Part shown: positions 28,775 to 36,181 of the stretch, piece after piece | How positions within the stretch are numbered: position 1 is the stretch's first letter | Layout of the letters: each line of letters begins with the position of its first letter | From: Candidatus Moraniibacteriota bacterium | GTDB taxonomy: Bacteria; Patescibacteriota; Minisyncoccia; Moranbacterales; UBA1568 | NCBI GenBank assembly: GCA_013336285.1 | Contig: JAAXTX010000007.1 | Location: forward strand, 1 to 42,888 | Direction: 5' to 3' | Length of the DNA stretch: 42,888 nt | Notes under the pieces: generated by a model | What the model was told of the DNA's origin: nothing | What the model saw: the letters and a program-made list of their open reading frames with translations, nothing else | The model's database searches: none | Program-made: the position numbers and the translations under genes

Positions 28775-29062
28775 TCAGCCGATAGGTGATACGTGATCCC
28801 ATGGATCATATCGCAGCGTTCCATTTCGGTCCGTTGTCTCGAGGCGGGCAAGCACCGCATCGTCACTCTTTCGACGGATCTCGGCCTTGAAGCCACACTG
28901 CATCAGATCCACACTCACATAGGCTCTTTTCCCGTTTTCCACGGCAAGATCATCCTTGCCGGATGCCGAAACGATATGTTTCGTGCCATGACTGAAAGGC
29001 AACCCGTCGATAAACAGGTTATCACCCTCCCTGGAAATCATTAAGGCAACTCCATCTTTCAT
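28775..29062 (-). CDS. Hypothetical protein, 95 aa
   Basis: Small protein dominated by beta-strands: VALMISREGDNLFIDGLPF, then HIVSASGKDDLAVENGKRAYVSVDLMQCGFKAEIRRKSDDAVLARLETTDRNG. The alternating pattern suggests a small barrel or sandwich. No family is recognised. Start at 29062 chosen because AAAGGAGG lies 6 nt upstream. An in-frame extension of 33 codons upstream is charged and lacks such a site. Promoter at 29203-29231 gives a leader of about 130 nt. Own terminator downstream. Confidence 0.7.
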   Translation of the reverse strand: MKDGVALMISREGDNLFIDGLPFSHGTKHIVSASGKDDLAVENGKRAYVSVDLMQCGFKAEIRRKSDDAVLARLETTDRNGTLRYDPWDHVSPIG

Positions 29063-29202
29063 CGTATTCCTCCTTTGTTGTTGATCGGTTAAAAGCCTTC
29101 TTACGACAATATTTTCAAATGTATTCATTGAAATAACTTCGGTTCTTCCGTCTCTTTTCAATCGTTCTTTTTAAGATGCGATACCTGTCAACCGAAAATG
29201 TT

Positions 29203-29231
29203 ACCTTAGTACATAATCGCAATTCTGTCAA
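29203..29231 (-). promoter_or_regulatory. Promoter of the 95-aa gene
   Basis: TTGACA (29226-29231), 17-bp spacer, TAAGGT (29203-29208). A second TTGACA nearer the gene (29173-29178) has no matching -10. The stretch between 29232 and 29441 contains only a copy of the R3 sequence (29343-29370) that I can point to. Confidence 0.6.
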
Positions 29232-29441
29232 TATCCACTTTCGCCGATCACTGCCCTACATCATCCGATCCGAAGGTTTTTCTTCTCCTTCGGTACTTCC
29301 TAACGTTCACGGCCGTAGCAACGACCAAAAGCAATCTGTCCGTTGGAACAATCGTTCCGGCATTCTCATCGCGTTTCGCGATGGGACCATGCGACGGATA
29401 GACGATAATCGTAACAACGATAGAAGCTACCGTTACGGACA

Positions 29442-29786
29442 CTAATCCAAAGTAGCCAAAGACAAAAGAAATATCGCGATTAACGCGGTGATGATTCCTA
29501 CGATTCCGATCGCATTCAGCTTTTCATGAAAAATAACCACCCCGATCACGATCGTCGCCAACAAGCCGAGAACCGACCAAATCGCGCCTACGATAGAAAG
29601 CTGGTTTTTAGCAAGGATCGCCGGCAGCCATGCCAACACTCCCACCGAATACAGAATCAGTATGTAGATCACGGAGATGAATTTCGGTTGTATGGCGAAT
29701 TTCTTGGACATGAATTCTCCGGCGGCGAAAAAGAGCGCGGAAATAAGCAGCCAAAAGAGATAATGTACGGATAATAGAAATTTCAT
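29442..29786 (-). CDS. Small multidrug resistance (SMR/EmrE-like) family transporter
   Basis: 114 residues with four evenly spaced membrane helices (about 5-25, 33-55, 63-83 and 90-111). The conserved Glu of TM1 lies in FFAAGEFMSKKFA (Glu23), where SMR proteins bind cation and proton. A Gly-rich TM3 (GAIWSVLGLLATIVIGVVIF) and the HEKLNAIGIVGIITALIAIFLL end fit the EamA/SMR fold. These proteins work as antiparallel dimers that exchange cationic compounds for protons. No partner gene is adjacent. The start at 29786 follows a region with no clear Shine-Dalgarno. Confidence 0.8.
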   Translation of the reverse strand: MKFLLSVHYLFWLLISALFFAAGEFMSKKFAIQPKFISVIYILILYSVGVLAWLPAILAKNQLSIVGAIWSVLGLLATIVIGVVIFHEKLNAIGIVGIITALIAIFLLSLATLD

Positions 29787-30125
29787 ATCTGGAAAAATTG
29801 AGGATACTGCGCCGATTCAGAATATCATAAGTTCGAAATTCTGTTCAGCGGTGACAAAACGAGGATTATTGCGTCCTTATATATATTGACCTCGGAGACG
29901 GAAGTCGATTACGGATATTTTCCTCCCGTCTATTATGATTCCACGACTCAAAAGCCGCCGGCTGAACGGACGCTTGCGCATGAGACGCGCGAGGAACGGA
30001 CTGCCGTGCGCGGGAACCGAAAAACCCTATCGCAAAAAGCGTGCGAATAATAACGGGATAGCTGTTCCATTTCCCGATGGGTTCGCAAGGCCGATCACGG
30101 AACGATCATAGGTAGCCGATTCCGC
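29787..30125. other. Gene-free stretch between the SMR gene and the methyltransferase-like gene
   Basis: I see no convincing gene here. A 58-codon Arg-rich frame on the plus strand (29935-30111) has no Shine-Dalgarno and no family resemblance. GGAGACGGAAGTCGATT near 29895 resembles the GACGGAAGTCGAA of the R3-associated sequence at 33525. Confidence 0.4.
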
Positions 30126-30797
30126 TCAAATGTCCTTTACAAAGGAAAATCGCTTATACGTAGGAAAGACTGTCGTCCGTTCGACCACCCGTAAGCGTGA
30201 CGACTCAAATGCCGTGTCGAAATCGTTTCGTGTATGCCGGTATATTTTTACCCCGAGCCACCATTCCATAACTATCTTTCTCAAGAAGTAGACCGCCAGC
30301 GCACTCACCGTACCCTCATTCTCATAGTCGCGGGTAGTGATGAATCCTTCCGGCATCAACAGCTCGTACCAAACCTGCAAAAGTTTTTCGAGTGAGCCTT
30401 CGTCGAAGAACTCGAAAAATGCATCCGTCTCGATCCAATCGATATTGGACCTTGGAATGATACCCAACAAATCAAGGGCGTTCGTCCTTATTATGCGGAT
30501 ATCGCTGTCCTTGTATTTTTTCGTCACGAGTTTCACGACCTCTTTGAGATGTTCTTCGGCAATGTCGATGATCCATATAATCGCGTCGGGATTCCTGCTT
30601 GTCACGAATTTTATGAACTCGTCCGCGGTTCGTTCGTTTCCGTCTCCGCAGAGCAGACACGAGAAGTTCTTTTTGGAAAAGTCGGGCCTAAAGCCGATAG
30701 TCGCGAGATCTTCGATCCCCTTCCGATACGCCCATCTCAAGTAGGCTCCGGATATGGGGTTGTTCGCGTATAGCTGATAATTCCGATAGTACCTCAT
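30126..30797 (-). CDS. Methyltransferase-like protein, 223 aa
   Basis: A Rossmann-type core can be followed. SCLLCGDGNERTADEFIKFV is the motif I loop. IIWIIDIAEEHLKEVV is strand 2 with an acidic end. IRIIRTNALDLLG is strand 3, and DWIETDAFFEFFDEGSLEKLLQVWYELLMPEGFITTRDYEN is strand 4, a helix and strand 5. This is the order in class I SAM-dependent methyltransferases, but the motif I loop is atypical (GDGNERT), so activity is uncertain. The ATG at 30797 lies 7 bp after a TATTAT element (30805-30810) with no Shine-Dalgarno, so leaderless expression is likely. The frame stays open upstream, but that part is compositionally unlike a protein. Confidence 0.6.
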   Translation of the reverse strand: MRYYRNYQLYANNPISGAYLRWAYRKGIEDLATIGFRPDFSKKNFSCLLCGDGNERTADEFIKFVTSRNPDAIIWIIDIAEEHLKEVVKLVTKKYKDSDIRIIRTNALDLLGIIPRSNIDWIETDAFFEFFDEGSLEKLLQVWYELLMPEGFITTRDYENEGTVSALAVYFLRKIVMEWWLGVKIYRHTRNDFDTAFESSRLRVVERTTVFPTYKRFSFVKDI

Positions 30798-31074
30798 GGT
30801 AAGAATAATATTTTGAGTAATGACCGAACAGACACATGCGACAATAAGACTGACAGGGTGAGATTCCGAATCGCTACGGCGGGTCACATAGGAATGCTGG
30901 TTTCCCCATTTCTTCTCATCCGGATAAATGTTACCACAACCCATGAAAGTACGTGCGATAAAATCGGTGGATACCCATTTTCTCGATGCGCCGCCGTGCG
31001 GACATCCTCTCACCTCGATTAACTGCCCGGTACACCGACTGAACGAAGTATGTCTTTCGAATCGTAACGCAAGC

Positions 31075-31116
31075 GAAACCGTTCACTCGCTCCGTTCGGA
31101 GTCGAAACGAAAACAA
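31075..31116. repeat. 42-bp direct repeat, copy 1 (identical to 31894-31935)
   Basis: Starts GAAACCGTTCACTCGCTCCG and ends GTCGAAACGAAAACAA. The internal CTCCGTTCGGAG can form a short hairpin, and GTGAAACCGTTCAC adds one in the second copy. The copies lie 819 bp apart in the same orientation, on both sides of the small membrane protein gene. Confidence 0.85.
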
Positions 31117-31265
31117 GAGCCTCCAAAAATGATAGCTTTGCTTTGATCGGTTCGCGTTGCGGGACAGCTTTCGAACACTTGGGTAGGAGACGGCGTTTTC
31201 TGATCCGACACTTACATTTAAACGGCTCGACAATCTCAACGCGCTTACGATTTCTTCCTACATAC

Positions 31266-31300
31266 AGAAAACCCACCGAAGCAGATTTTCTGCCGGTGGG
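31266..31300 (-). terminator. Terminator of the 104-aa membrane protein gene
   Basis: CCCACCG/CGGTGGG outer stem, inner GCAGA/TCTGC stem, TTTTCTG on the minus strand. Same architecture and sequence type as the terminator at 5298-5337. Confidence 0.8.
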
Positions 31301-31304
31301 CTCA

Positions 31305-31619
31305 TTATAGTTCCTTCTCTTTTTCTCCATCCTTTTCACGCTCTTTTTCCACCCTATAGCAGACGGCTGCTATAATGATACCCACCCAATAGATAGCCGA
31401 GCATACTAAGATCCACCATTCCCTTTGAATCTCAGGTTCCGATAAGCCGTCCATTTGACTTATCAGAATAATTCGACCTTCCGTCAAATAGGTTCCGATT
31501 TCGACAACGAGATAAGATCCGGATCCTAATGTCAATAAAAGTACGATACAAGCCAAAAAAATAGAAATGATAGGCTTAATTATCGCCCTGTACCAGATCT
31601 TCAAGCTACCACTTACCAT
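31305..31619 (-). CDS. Small membrane protein, 104 aa
   Basis: Two transmembrane helices (about 13-39 and 69-87), a short loop with EGRIILISQMDGLSEPEIQREW between them and a highly charged C-terminus (EKEREKDGEKEKEL) that should face the cytoplasm. No family recognised. Start at 31619 with GGGAGG 8 nt upstream, own promoter and terminator. The unit lies between two identical 42-bp direct repeats and could be a movable cassette. Confidence 0.7.
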   Translation of the reverse strand: MVSGSLKIWYRAIIKPIISIFLACIVLLLTLGSGSYLVVEIGTYLTEGRIILISQMDGLSEPEIQREWWILVCSAIYWVGIIIAAVCYRVEKEREKDGEKEKEL

Positions 31620-31670
31620 CTGATTTTCCTCCCGTTTACATTATTAAATATCAAACATCGCTGATCGGCT

Positions 31671-31699
31671 AATATAGCATACTTTATAGGTCCTGTCCA
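31671..31699 (-). promoter_or_regulatory. Promoter of the 104-aa membrane protein gene
   Basis: TGGACA (31694-31699), 17-bp spacer, TATATT (31671-31676). Confidence 0.7.
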
Positions 31700-31772
31700 G
31701 TGTAAACCAGTAAAAGCAACACACCCGATACATTTCGAAAATAGAGTCTGAATCAAGACTCTTTCTTTACTC

Positions 31773-31791
31773 TGCTCGGGCGGCAGGATTC
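31773..31791 (-). repeat. Copy of the 3' end of tRNA-Asn
   Basis: TGCTCGGGCGGCAGGATTC differs at one position from TGCTCCGGCGGCAGGATTC at 33595-33613, the 3' end (acceptor strand, T-stem and flank) of the tRNA-Asn gene. Same orientation, 1.8 kb apart. It may be an old attachment site. Confidence 0.55.
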
Positions 31792-31836
31792 TCCCTCGCC
31801 TCCCGGTGCGCCGTCGCGCTCCTCGGGCTGGGCACT

Positions 31837-31890
31837 GCCTCACGATTATTCCAACAGGAACAATTGCTCCGGCGCTCTCATCCTGACGCG
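31837..31890. repeat. Dispersed sequence R3, copy
   Basis: CGATTATTCC...CTCTCATCCTGACG is shared with 33479-33524. The inner part (GGAACAATTGCTCCGGCG and CTCTCATC) also resembles 29344-29370. Divergent copies. The function is unknown. Confidence 0.5.
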
Positions 31891-31893
31891 AGT

Positions 31894-31935
31894 GAAACCG
31901 TTCACTCGCTCCGTTCGGAGTCGAAACGAAAACAA
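31894..31935. repeat. 42-bp direct repeat, copy 2
   Basis: Identical to 31075-31116. The following stretch to 32140 shows no gene that I can support. Confidence 0.85.
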
Positions 31936-32140
31936 AGACCGCGCATAATATGACACCCTTGTTTTCGTCGTCTCCACTTACCGAACAATCTTAGAACTTT
32001 TATCGGACCAAGTTTTGTATTTATTACAAGTATTTGAGTTAAATATGAAAACAAATAACTCACCAAATGCAGACGAGACTTCTATTGCTGGGTGGTTTAT
32101 AAAGTTACCGATTGAAAATCGTATCAGGTAATGCACGTAT

Positions 32141-32167
32141 AAAAAAGCCCGCAAAAATTTGCGGGCT
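32141..32167 (-). terminator. Terminator of the vWA gene
   Basis: AGCCCGCAAA/TTTGCGGGCT, a 10-bp stem, followed by TTTTT on the minus strand. Confidence 0.85.
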
Positions 32168-32189
32168 CCCCTCGACGCTTCGCGCAGGG

Positions 32190-33254
32190 TCAAACGTCTT
32201 CTACTTCGTAGAGGAACAACGTTCCACCGATGAGCTTTCTGTTGTACGACGTGCTCTGGACGAACACGTGATATTTTTCCAAGCTCGTCGGTTTTATCTT
32301 GCCCCTCATTCCGAGCGGCAGACCGATGATTTCCCTGGCCTGTGCGCCGGAGTACATGTCACCGGTCGTTTTGTCCATCAGAACGACTTCCTTGCGTTCC
32401 TGGATGGTCTCCGGCTTCGTGAACTGATAGAAACCGCGGCCGGTCTTGAACGTCAGCCCCTGTTCCTCGACGAATTCCCTGATCGCCTGGTTCGCATCGA
32501 TTCCCATGACCTGGAAACGACCGGCCGGAACAGGAATTAGACCACTGGCTGCAGCCACTTTCACATGACGGCCGGTGAGTGTCTCGAAAACCGAAGCCAT
32601 GTTCCGGCTCATGCGGTTTCCGCGCTGGACCTCTTCCTGGAACGATTGGAGATCCACCTCGCCGACCTGCTTGTAGCAGATGGCATAGATGATATCCGTG
32701 ATCGCGGCAAACTGATCGAGGGTAAGATAGTATCCGCCGGTTTTGCGCGCGATCTCTTCGTAGAAACCCTTGGAATGACGACGGATCCCAGGCATGGCGT
32801 GTACGCCATAGACATGGATTCCAGCCTCCAGCAGCAGTTCCAGTTCGTTGCGCCAGTCGACCCGTTTAACGTTGCCGGGATAGCTTTTCTCATGCGGCAC
32901 ATCGTCGCCGATCATGACAAAGACTTTTTCATTGCCTGCCTTCCAGGACAACGAGCGGGCTTCGTGAAGCACGAGCTCGTAGCACTCCGGGGCATCGCCG
33001 CCATAGGTAGCACCGACATTCCTGATAAACCGACATATCGTCTCCAGATCGGTGGAAAAATCCAACGACTTGGTTACATAGGTTATGCCCGCATCACAGT
33101 AGTCGCCGTGAGCGGTTATCGCGATCCGTAGATTCGGTATGTCGCGGAACAGCCTGCGAACTGTTTCTTCAACATGGCGACGTACCTGCGTAAGGCACGG
33201 ATACACCGAACCCGTGGTGTCAAACGAGAAAAGCGCATCGACTCCTTTTGCCAT
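32190..33254 (-). CDS. von Willebrand factor A (vWA) domain protein, 354 aa
   Basis: N-terminal vWA domain (about 1-200). The MIDAS motif is SFDTTGSVYP (Asp-x-Thr-x-Ser variant), with the Thr region in GATYGGDAPE and strand 4 in KVFVMIGDDVPHE. The fold continues through GIHVYGVHAMPG and GGYYLTL. The C-terminal 150 residues include GLIPVPAGRFQVMGIDANQAIREFVEEQG and MDKTTGDMYSGAQAREIIGLPLGMRG, and resemble no domain I can name. vWA proteins bind partners through a metal ion. Without a MoxR ATPase nearby the partner is unknown. GAGGGAAAG precedes the ATG. The gene lies between the tRNA-Asn gene and a copy of its 3' end. Confidence 0.8.
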   Translation of the reverse strand: MAKGVDALFSFDTTGSVYPCLTQVRRHVEETVRRLFRDIPNLRIAITAHGDYCDAGITYVTKSLDFSTDLETICRFIRNVGATYGGDAPECYELVLHEARSLSWKAGNEKVFVMIGDDVPHEKSYPGNVKRVDWRNELELLLEAGIHVYGVHAMPGIRRHSKGFYEEIARKTGGYYLTLDQFAAITDIIYAICYKQVGEVDLQSFQEEVQRGNRMSRNMASVFETLTGRHVKVAAASGLIPVPAGRFQVMGIDANQAIREFVEEQGLTFKTGRGFYQFTKPETIQERKEVVLMDKTTGDMYSGAQAREIIGLPLGMRGKIKPTSLEKYHVFVQSTSYNRKLIGGTLFLYEVEDV

Positions 33255-33366
33255 CTTTCCCTCTCTTTTTTTATGTTGCGTTAATTGGATTTACCCCTGA
33301 GATTGCCTCTACTTAAGCCTTTTCCTCCTTTTTTTTGCGAGAATTATTGTAAAAGTGCAACTTTGA

Positions 33367-33395
33367 ACATTATCATATTAAACGATTTCTGTCAA
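33367..33395 (-). promoter_or_regulatory. Promoter of the vWA gene
   Basis: TTGACA (33390-33395), 17-bp spacer, TAATGT (33367-33372). The leader of about 110 nt contains a second strong Shine-Dalgarno (AAAAGGAGG, near 33331) with no start codon after it. Confidence 0.75.
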
Positions 33396-33478
33396 TACAC
33401 GAGAAATGGCTCCTGAAAGTCTACTATCGATAGTTAATGATGGAGTTCATAGTTGTCGAAACCTCAGATTGGGCGCCA

Positions 33479-33524
33479 CTCCGCGATTATTCCCGCTGAA
33501 ATATCGCCCGACGTTCTCATCCTG
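33479..33524. repeat. Dispersed sequence R3, second copy
   Basis: CGATTATTCCCGCTGAAATA...CTCATCCTGACG, divergent from 31837-31890, directly upstream of the tRNA terminator. Confidence 0.5.
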
Positions 33525-33559
33525 ACGGAAGTCGAATCGTCGGCTTCCTCCGCCTACGC

Positions 33560-33585
33560 AAAAAGAAAACCGCCCTTTCGGGCGG
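33560..33585 (-). terminator. Terminator of tRNA-Asn
   Basis: CCGCCC-GAAA-GGGCGG stem followed by TTTTCTTTTT on the minus strand. Confidence 0.85.
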
Positions 33586-33596
33586 ATTTCATTTTG

Positions 33597-33668
33597 CTCC
33601 GGCGGCAGGATTCGAACCTGCGACCAAGGGATTAACAGTCCCCTGCTCTACCGCTGAGCTACACCGGA
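33597..33668 (-). tRNA. tRNA-Asn (GTT)
   Basis: A 72-nt cloverleaf read on the minus strand: acceptor TCCGGTG/CGCCGGA with one G-T pair, D-arm GCTC-AGCGGTA-GAGC, anticodon arm GGGGA-CTGTTAA-TCCCT with anticodon GTT, variable loop TGGTC and T-arm GCAGG-TTCGAAT-CCTGC. The discriminator is G and CCA is not encoded. A terminator follows. Confidence 0.95.
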
Positions 33669-33766
33669 ATAAATTTTCAAGCGAACTTGAAACAGAGACA
33701 GTATAACCAAACCATTTCGCATTGGCAAGAATCCAGCCTCCCAAGCGGATTCCATTCGTGAATAGC

Positions 33767-36001
33767 CTATTTCGCCTGTTTCAGGAGATCCGCGGCAGGA
33801 TTTGGCTTCAGGGCCGATCTGAACTTCTCCACTTTATCCTTCCTGGTCGGATCATCCTTGTACCGTTCGACATATTTCGACGCTACCAAGGCGGCTTCCT
33901 GGGTGTTTCCCGTCTTGATGAGGGCTACGGCGTAGTTATACCAGGTCTCACCGAGTTCGGGAACGGTCTCATATATATCCTTCAGTTGTCGAACGACTTC
34001 CACGTAGTCATTCTCCCCTATGGCGATATTCGCAAGATTGTATCTGGCAGGAAAGAGCCACGGATTCAAAACGATCGCCCGTTGATAATAGCGTTTAGCG
34101 AGCGCGGTATCGTTCGAGTCCTTCGAATAGGCCGCGAGTTGAAACAAGACCTCTTCCGACTCACCGAGACGACTGATCGACGTCTCGAGCGCGGACTTCG
34201 CCGAAGCGGTATCCTTTCGGAACAAGAACCGACCTGCTTCATAGGCCCATGGGTCGTATGACCGTTCATCAAGCTTACGCTGTTCCGCTTCGACGAACGC
34301 TTTCAGGTCCCCGTCGGAAATCGATTCGCTTTCCTTGTACAGTCTGAGCTTATCGAAATTTGAGAGATCGTCGGGACGGATCCGAATCAGATACCTCAGA
34401 TTCTCGAATGAACGTTCCCGGCCTCCTTGTTTGAGCGCGATAAGGAACAGATTGGAATACGCCCAGGCATATTTGTCATCTGCCGCCTTCGCCGCCTCGA
34501 AATACTCCGATGCTTTCGCCTCGTTTCCAGACTCGCGATATCCGTCACCGATCGTAAACAGCGCGTTGGCCTCGCCGACGGCCTTGAATACAGGAAGCGG
34601 AAGAATGGAGAAGACAAGGAATATTCCGGCTATCAAGGAAAGTTGCAACGCGCCGCGTTTGGTCCGTTCCAGATACATATCCAGGACGGATATGACCGAA
34701 TATGCCGAAAATACGATAAGGAACGGGAATAACGGCAAGCGGTATCGGCTATTTATGTTGGTCGCGATGAGTACGGAAATATACCCGCCGATCAGAATAA
34801 GAAGCAGGATCTTTCGTTGACTTCCGAAATCCGGATCTACGTTCCCGCCGATAGGAACGAGTCCGTCTTTTTTTCGGGACAGGAACCGGACGAACCCCGC
34901 GAATCCTAATATCAGGATCGGCCACGCACCGGGGAGAAAACGTAGGACCGGTATCCGTGAAGCATAATAGTCGTAACTGTAATTATCACTCACTTCCCCG
35001 CGATTCAACACGAGCAATGCCTTGTTACCGAGTGTGGATATGAAATGTCCCGGATTATCCGATATTTCCGTGAGCGTCTTTCCTATCCAGAAACGTGAGA
35101 CTTCGGACGGCTTCAGAGAGTGACCGGCAAACGCTTCCGCCATGCCGACGGCGTCCTTTTCCTCGAACTTCGGATGCGGACGGAGAAACGGCGGTGCGAG
35201 TGCGGTCGTGCCGTCACCCCCGTACCAGTTCCCCTGATACAAGACGAGGCCGATGGAATAATTCGTAGGCACGAAGTCATGACCGACCGCATAGTTCCTT
35301 GCGGCGACGGGAACGATGAATACCATCAATCCGAACGTGAACAGCCCCGCCAAGACGAAACGTTCCGAGCGCGCCAGCTTCCGATGCAGCCAGAACGCGG
35401 CTCCGACGAGCAAGGGCCAGAAAACGAGATTGTTACCTTTAATAAGAACGGTGACCCCGAGCAGAAGTCCGAGTGTGAAGTACCGCTTCCTATCGACGCC
35501 GGAAAACACCCGGAACAGATACAGCGCGAACGATGTGAGTATCCAGACTTCGAGTCCTGTCTTGAGCAGCAACCCTTCGTAAAAAACGAACGGTCCGTAC
35601 ACCGCGGCGATGATACCGGAAAGAAGCGCCACCCTGACATCGAACAGACGTTTCGCCAACAGATATACCGCGACCGGAAGCGTAGCGCCCAACAACCATT
35701 GAAATACGAGTACGAGCGACGCGGCGGACCCACCGAAGAATTTTATGAAACCGGCAAGGAAATACGCATAGAACGGCTCCGTAAAAAATATCCTGTTCCC
35801 GATCCAACCCTGCGCGATAATATCCTTGGCCCACTCCACATAGTATTCGGCGTCAAGGATGGGAAGACGAAGCTCCTCATACCGGAACAGAAAAATCGCG
35901 TAAACGATGCGAATGACTGCCGCAAGGACCATGAGGCCCCACAATTTTGCCTTTTCGGTACGAAACGCTGACGAGAAAAAAAGTTTCACCGACAAGAACA
36001 T
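33767..36001 (-). CDS. GT-C family membrane glycosyltransferase fused to TPR repeats, 744 aa
   Basis: The N-terminal ~460 residues form a polytopic membrane domain with ten or more helices. The first extracytoplasmic loop holds LDAEYYVEWAKDI, an acidic D-x-E/Y motif typical of ArnT/PMT-like (GT-C) enzymes that use lipid-linked sugars. TEPFYAYFLAGFIKFFG is the next conserved segment. The C-terminal ~250 residues are TPR-like helical pairs (ANALFTIGDGYRESGNEAKASEYFEAAKAA, AKRYYQRAIVLNPWLFPARYNLANIA, in part), probably mediating protein contacts outside the membrane. It would glycosylate a surface polymer or proteins. GGAGG lies 7 nt before the ATG. The start lies inside the end of the small upstream gene. 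Confidence 0.8.
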   Translation of the reverse strand: MFLSVKLFFSSAFRTEKAKLWGLMVLAAVIRIVYAIFLFRYEELRLPILDAEYYVEWAKDIIAQGWIGNRIFFTEPFYAYFLAGFIKFFGGSAASLVLVFQWLLGATLPVAVYLLAKRLFDVRVALLSGIIAAVYGPFVFYEGLLLKTGLEVWILTSFALYLFRVFSGVDRKRYFTLGLLLGVTVLIKGNNLVFWPLLVGAAFWLHRKLARSERFVLAGLFTFGLMVFIVPVAARNYAVGHDFVPTNYSIGLVLYQGNWYGGDGTTALAPPFLRPHPKFEEKDAVGMAEAFAGHSLKPSEVSRFWIGKTLTEISDNPGHFISTLGNKALLVLNRGEVSDNYSYDYYASRIPVLRFLPGAWPILILGFAGFVRFLSRKKDGLVPIGGNVDPDFGSQRKILLLILIGGYISVLIATNINSRYRLPLFPFLIVFSAYSVISVLDMYLERTKRGALQLSLIAGIFLVFSILPLPVFKAVGEANALFTIGDGYRESGNEAKASEYFEAAKAADDKYAWAYSNLFLIALKQGGRERSFENLRYLIRIRPDDLSNFDKLRLYKESESISDGDLKAFVEAEQRKLDERSYDPWAYEAGRFLFRKDTASAKSALETSISRLGESEEVLFQLAAYSKDSNDTALAKRYYQRAIVLNPWLFPARYNLANIAIGENDYVEVVRQLKDIYETVPELGETWYNYAVALIKTGNTQEAALVASKYVERYKDDPTRKDKVEKFRSALKPNPAADLLKQAK

Positions 36002-36162
36002 GCGACGACCTCCTGCCGACTCAGCCGCTCCGCCCCCCCCTTGAAACGCGAGTGATATTCCTTCGCTTCCTTATAATCAAGACGGAACTTATCCTGAAGA
36101 CGTTTGACGGACGCTCCCGGATGATCCTTGAGGTATCGCTCCATCTTTTCACTTCGACGCAT
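35986..36162 (-). CDS. Small HTH-like protein, 58 aa, between rpoD and the glycosyltransferase gene
   Basis: Found by direct translation. It begins MRRSEKMERYLKDHPGASVK and continues with RLQDKFRLDYKEAKEYHSRF. The basic helix-turn-helix-like pattern (PGASVKRLQDKFRLDYKEAKEY) could bind nucleic acid. GGAAAGG lies next to the ATG, 19 bp after the rpoD stop, and the 3' end overlaps the glycosyltransferase start by 16 bp, so the genes are translationally linked. Codons 41-43 contain a run of eight G (36033-36040). Slippage there would change the last residues, so an intact frame should be confirmed. Not recognised in any family. Confidence 0.6.
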   Translation of the reverse strand: MRRSEKMERYLKDHPGASVKRLQDKFRLDYKEAKEYHSRFKGGAERLSRQEVVACSCR

Positions 36163-36181
36163 ACCTTTCCGTGTAACAATC

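Larger units (their letters stand above)
30798..31304. other. Gene-free stretch with a repeat
   Basis: Apart from the -10 of the downstream gene, the first copy of a 42-bp direct repeat (31075-31116) and the terminator at 31266-31300, I see nothing identifiable. Confidence 0.4.

Noticed and set aside
29935-30111. 58-codon Arg-rich plus-strand frame
   Set aside because: Composition reflects GC-rich DNA. No Shine-Dalgarno and no neighbour in the same direction. Kept only as a remark.
31613-31843. 76-codon Arg-rich frame upstream of the small membrane protein
   Set aside because: It runs through the promoter of that gene and through the tRNA-like and R3 repeat sequences.
31978-32193. 71-codon frame after the vWA gene on the minus strand
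   Set aside because: It begins in the vWA gene's last codons and runs through a strong terminator.
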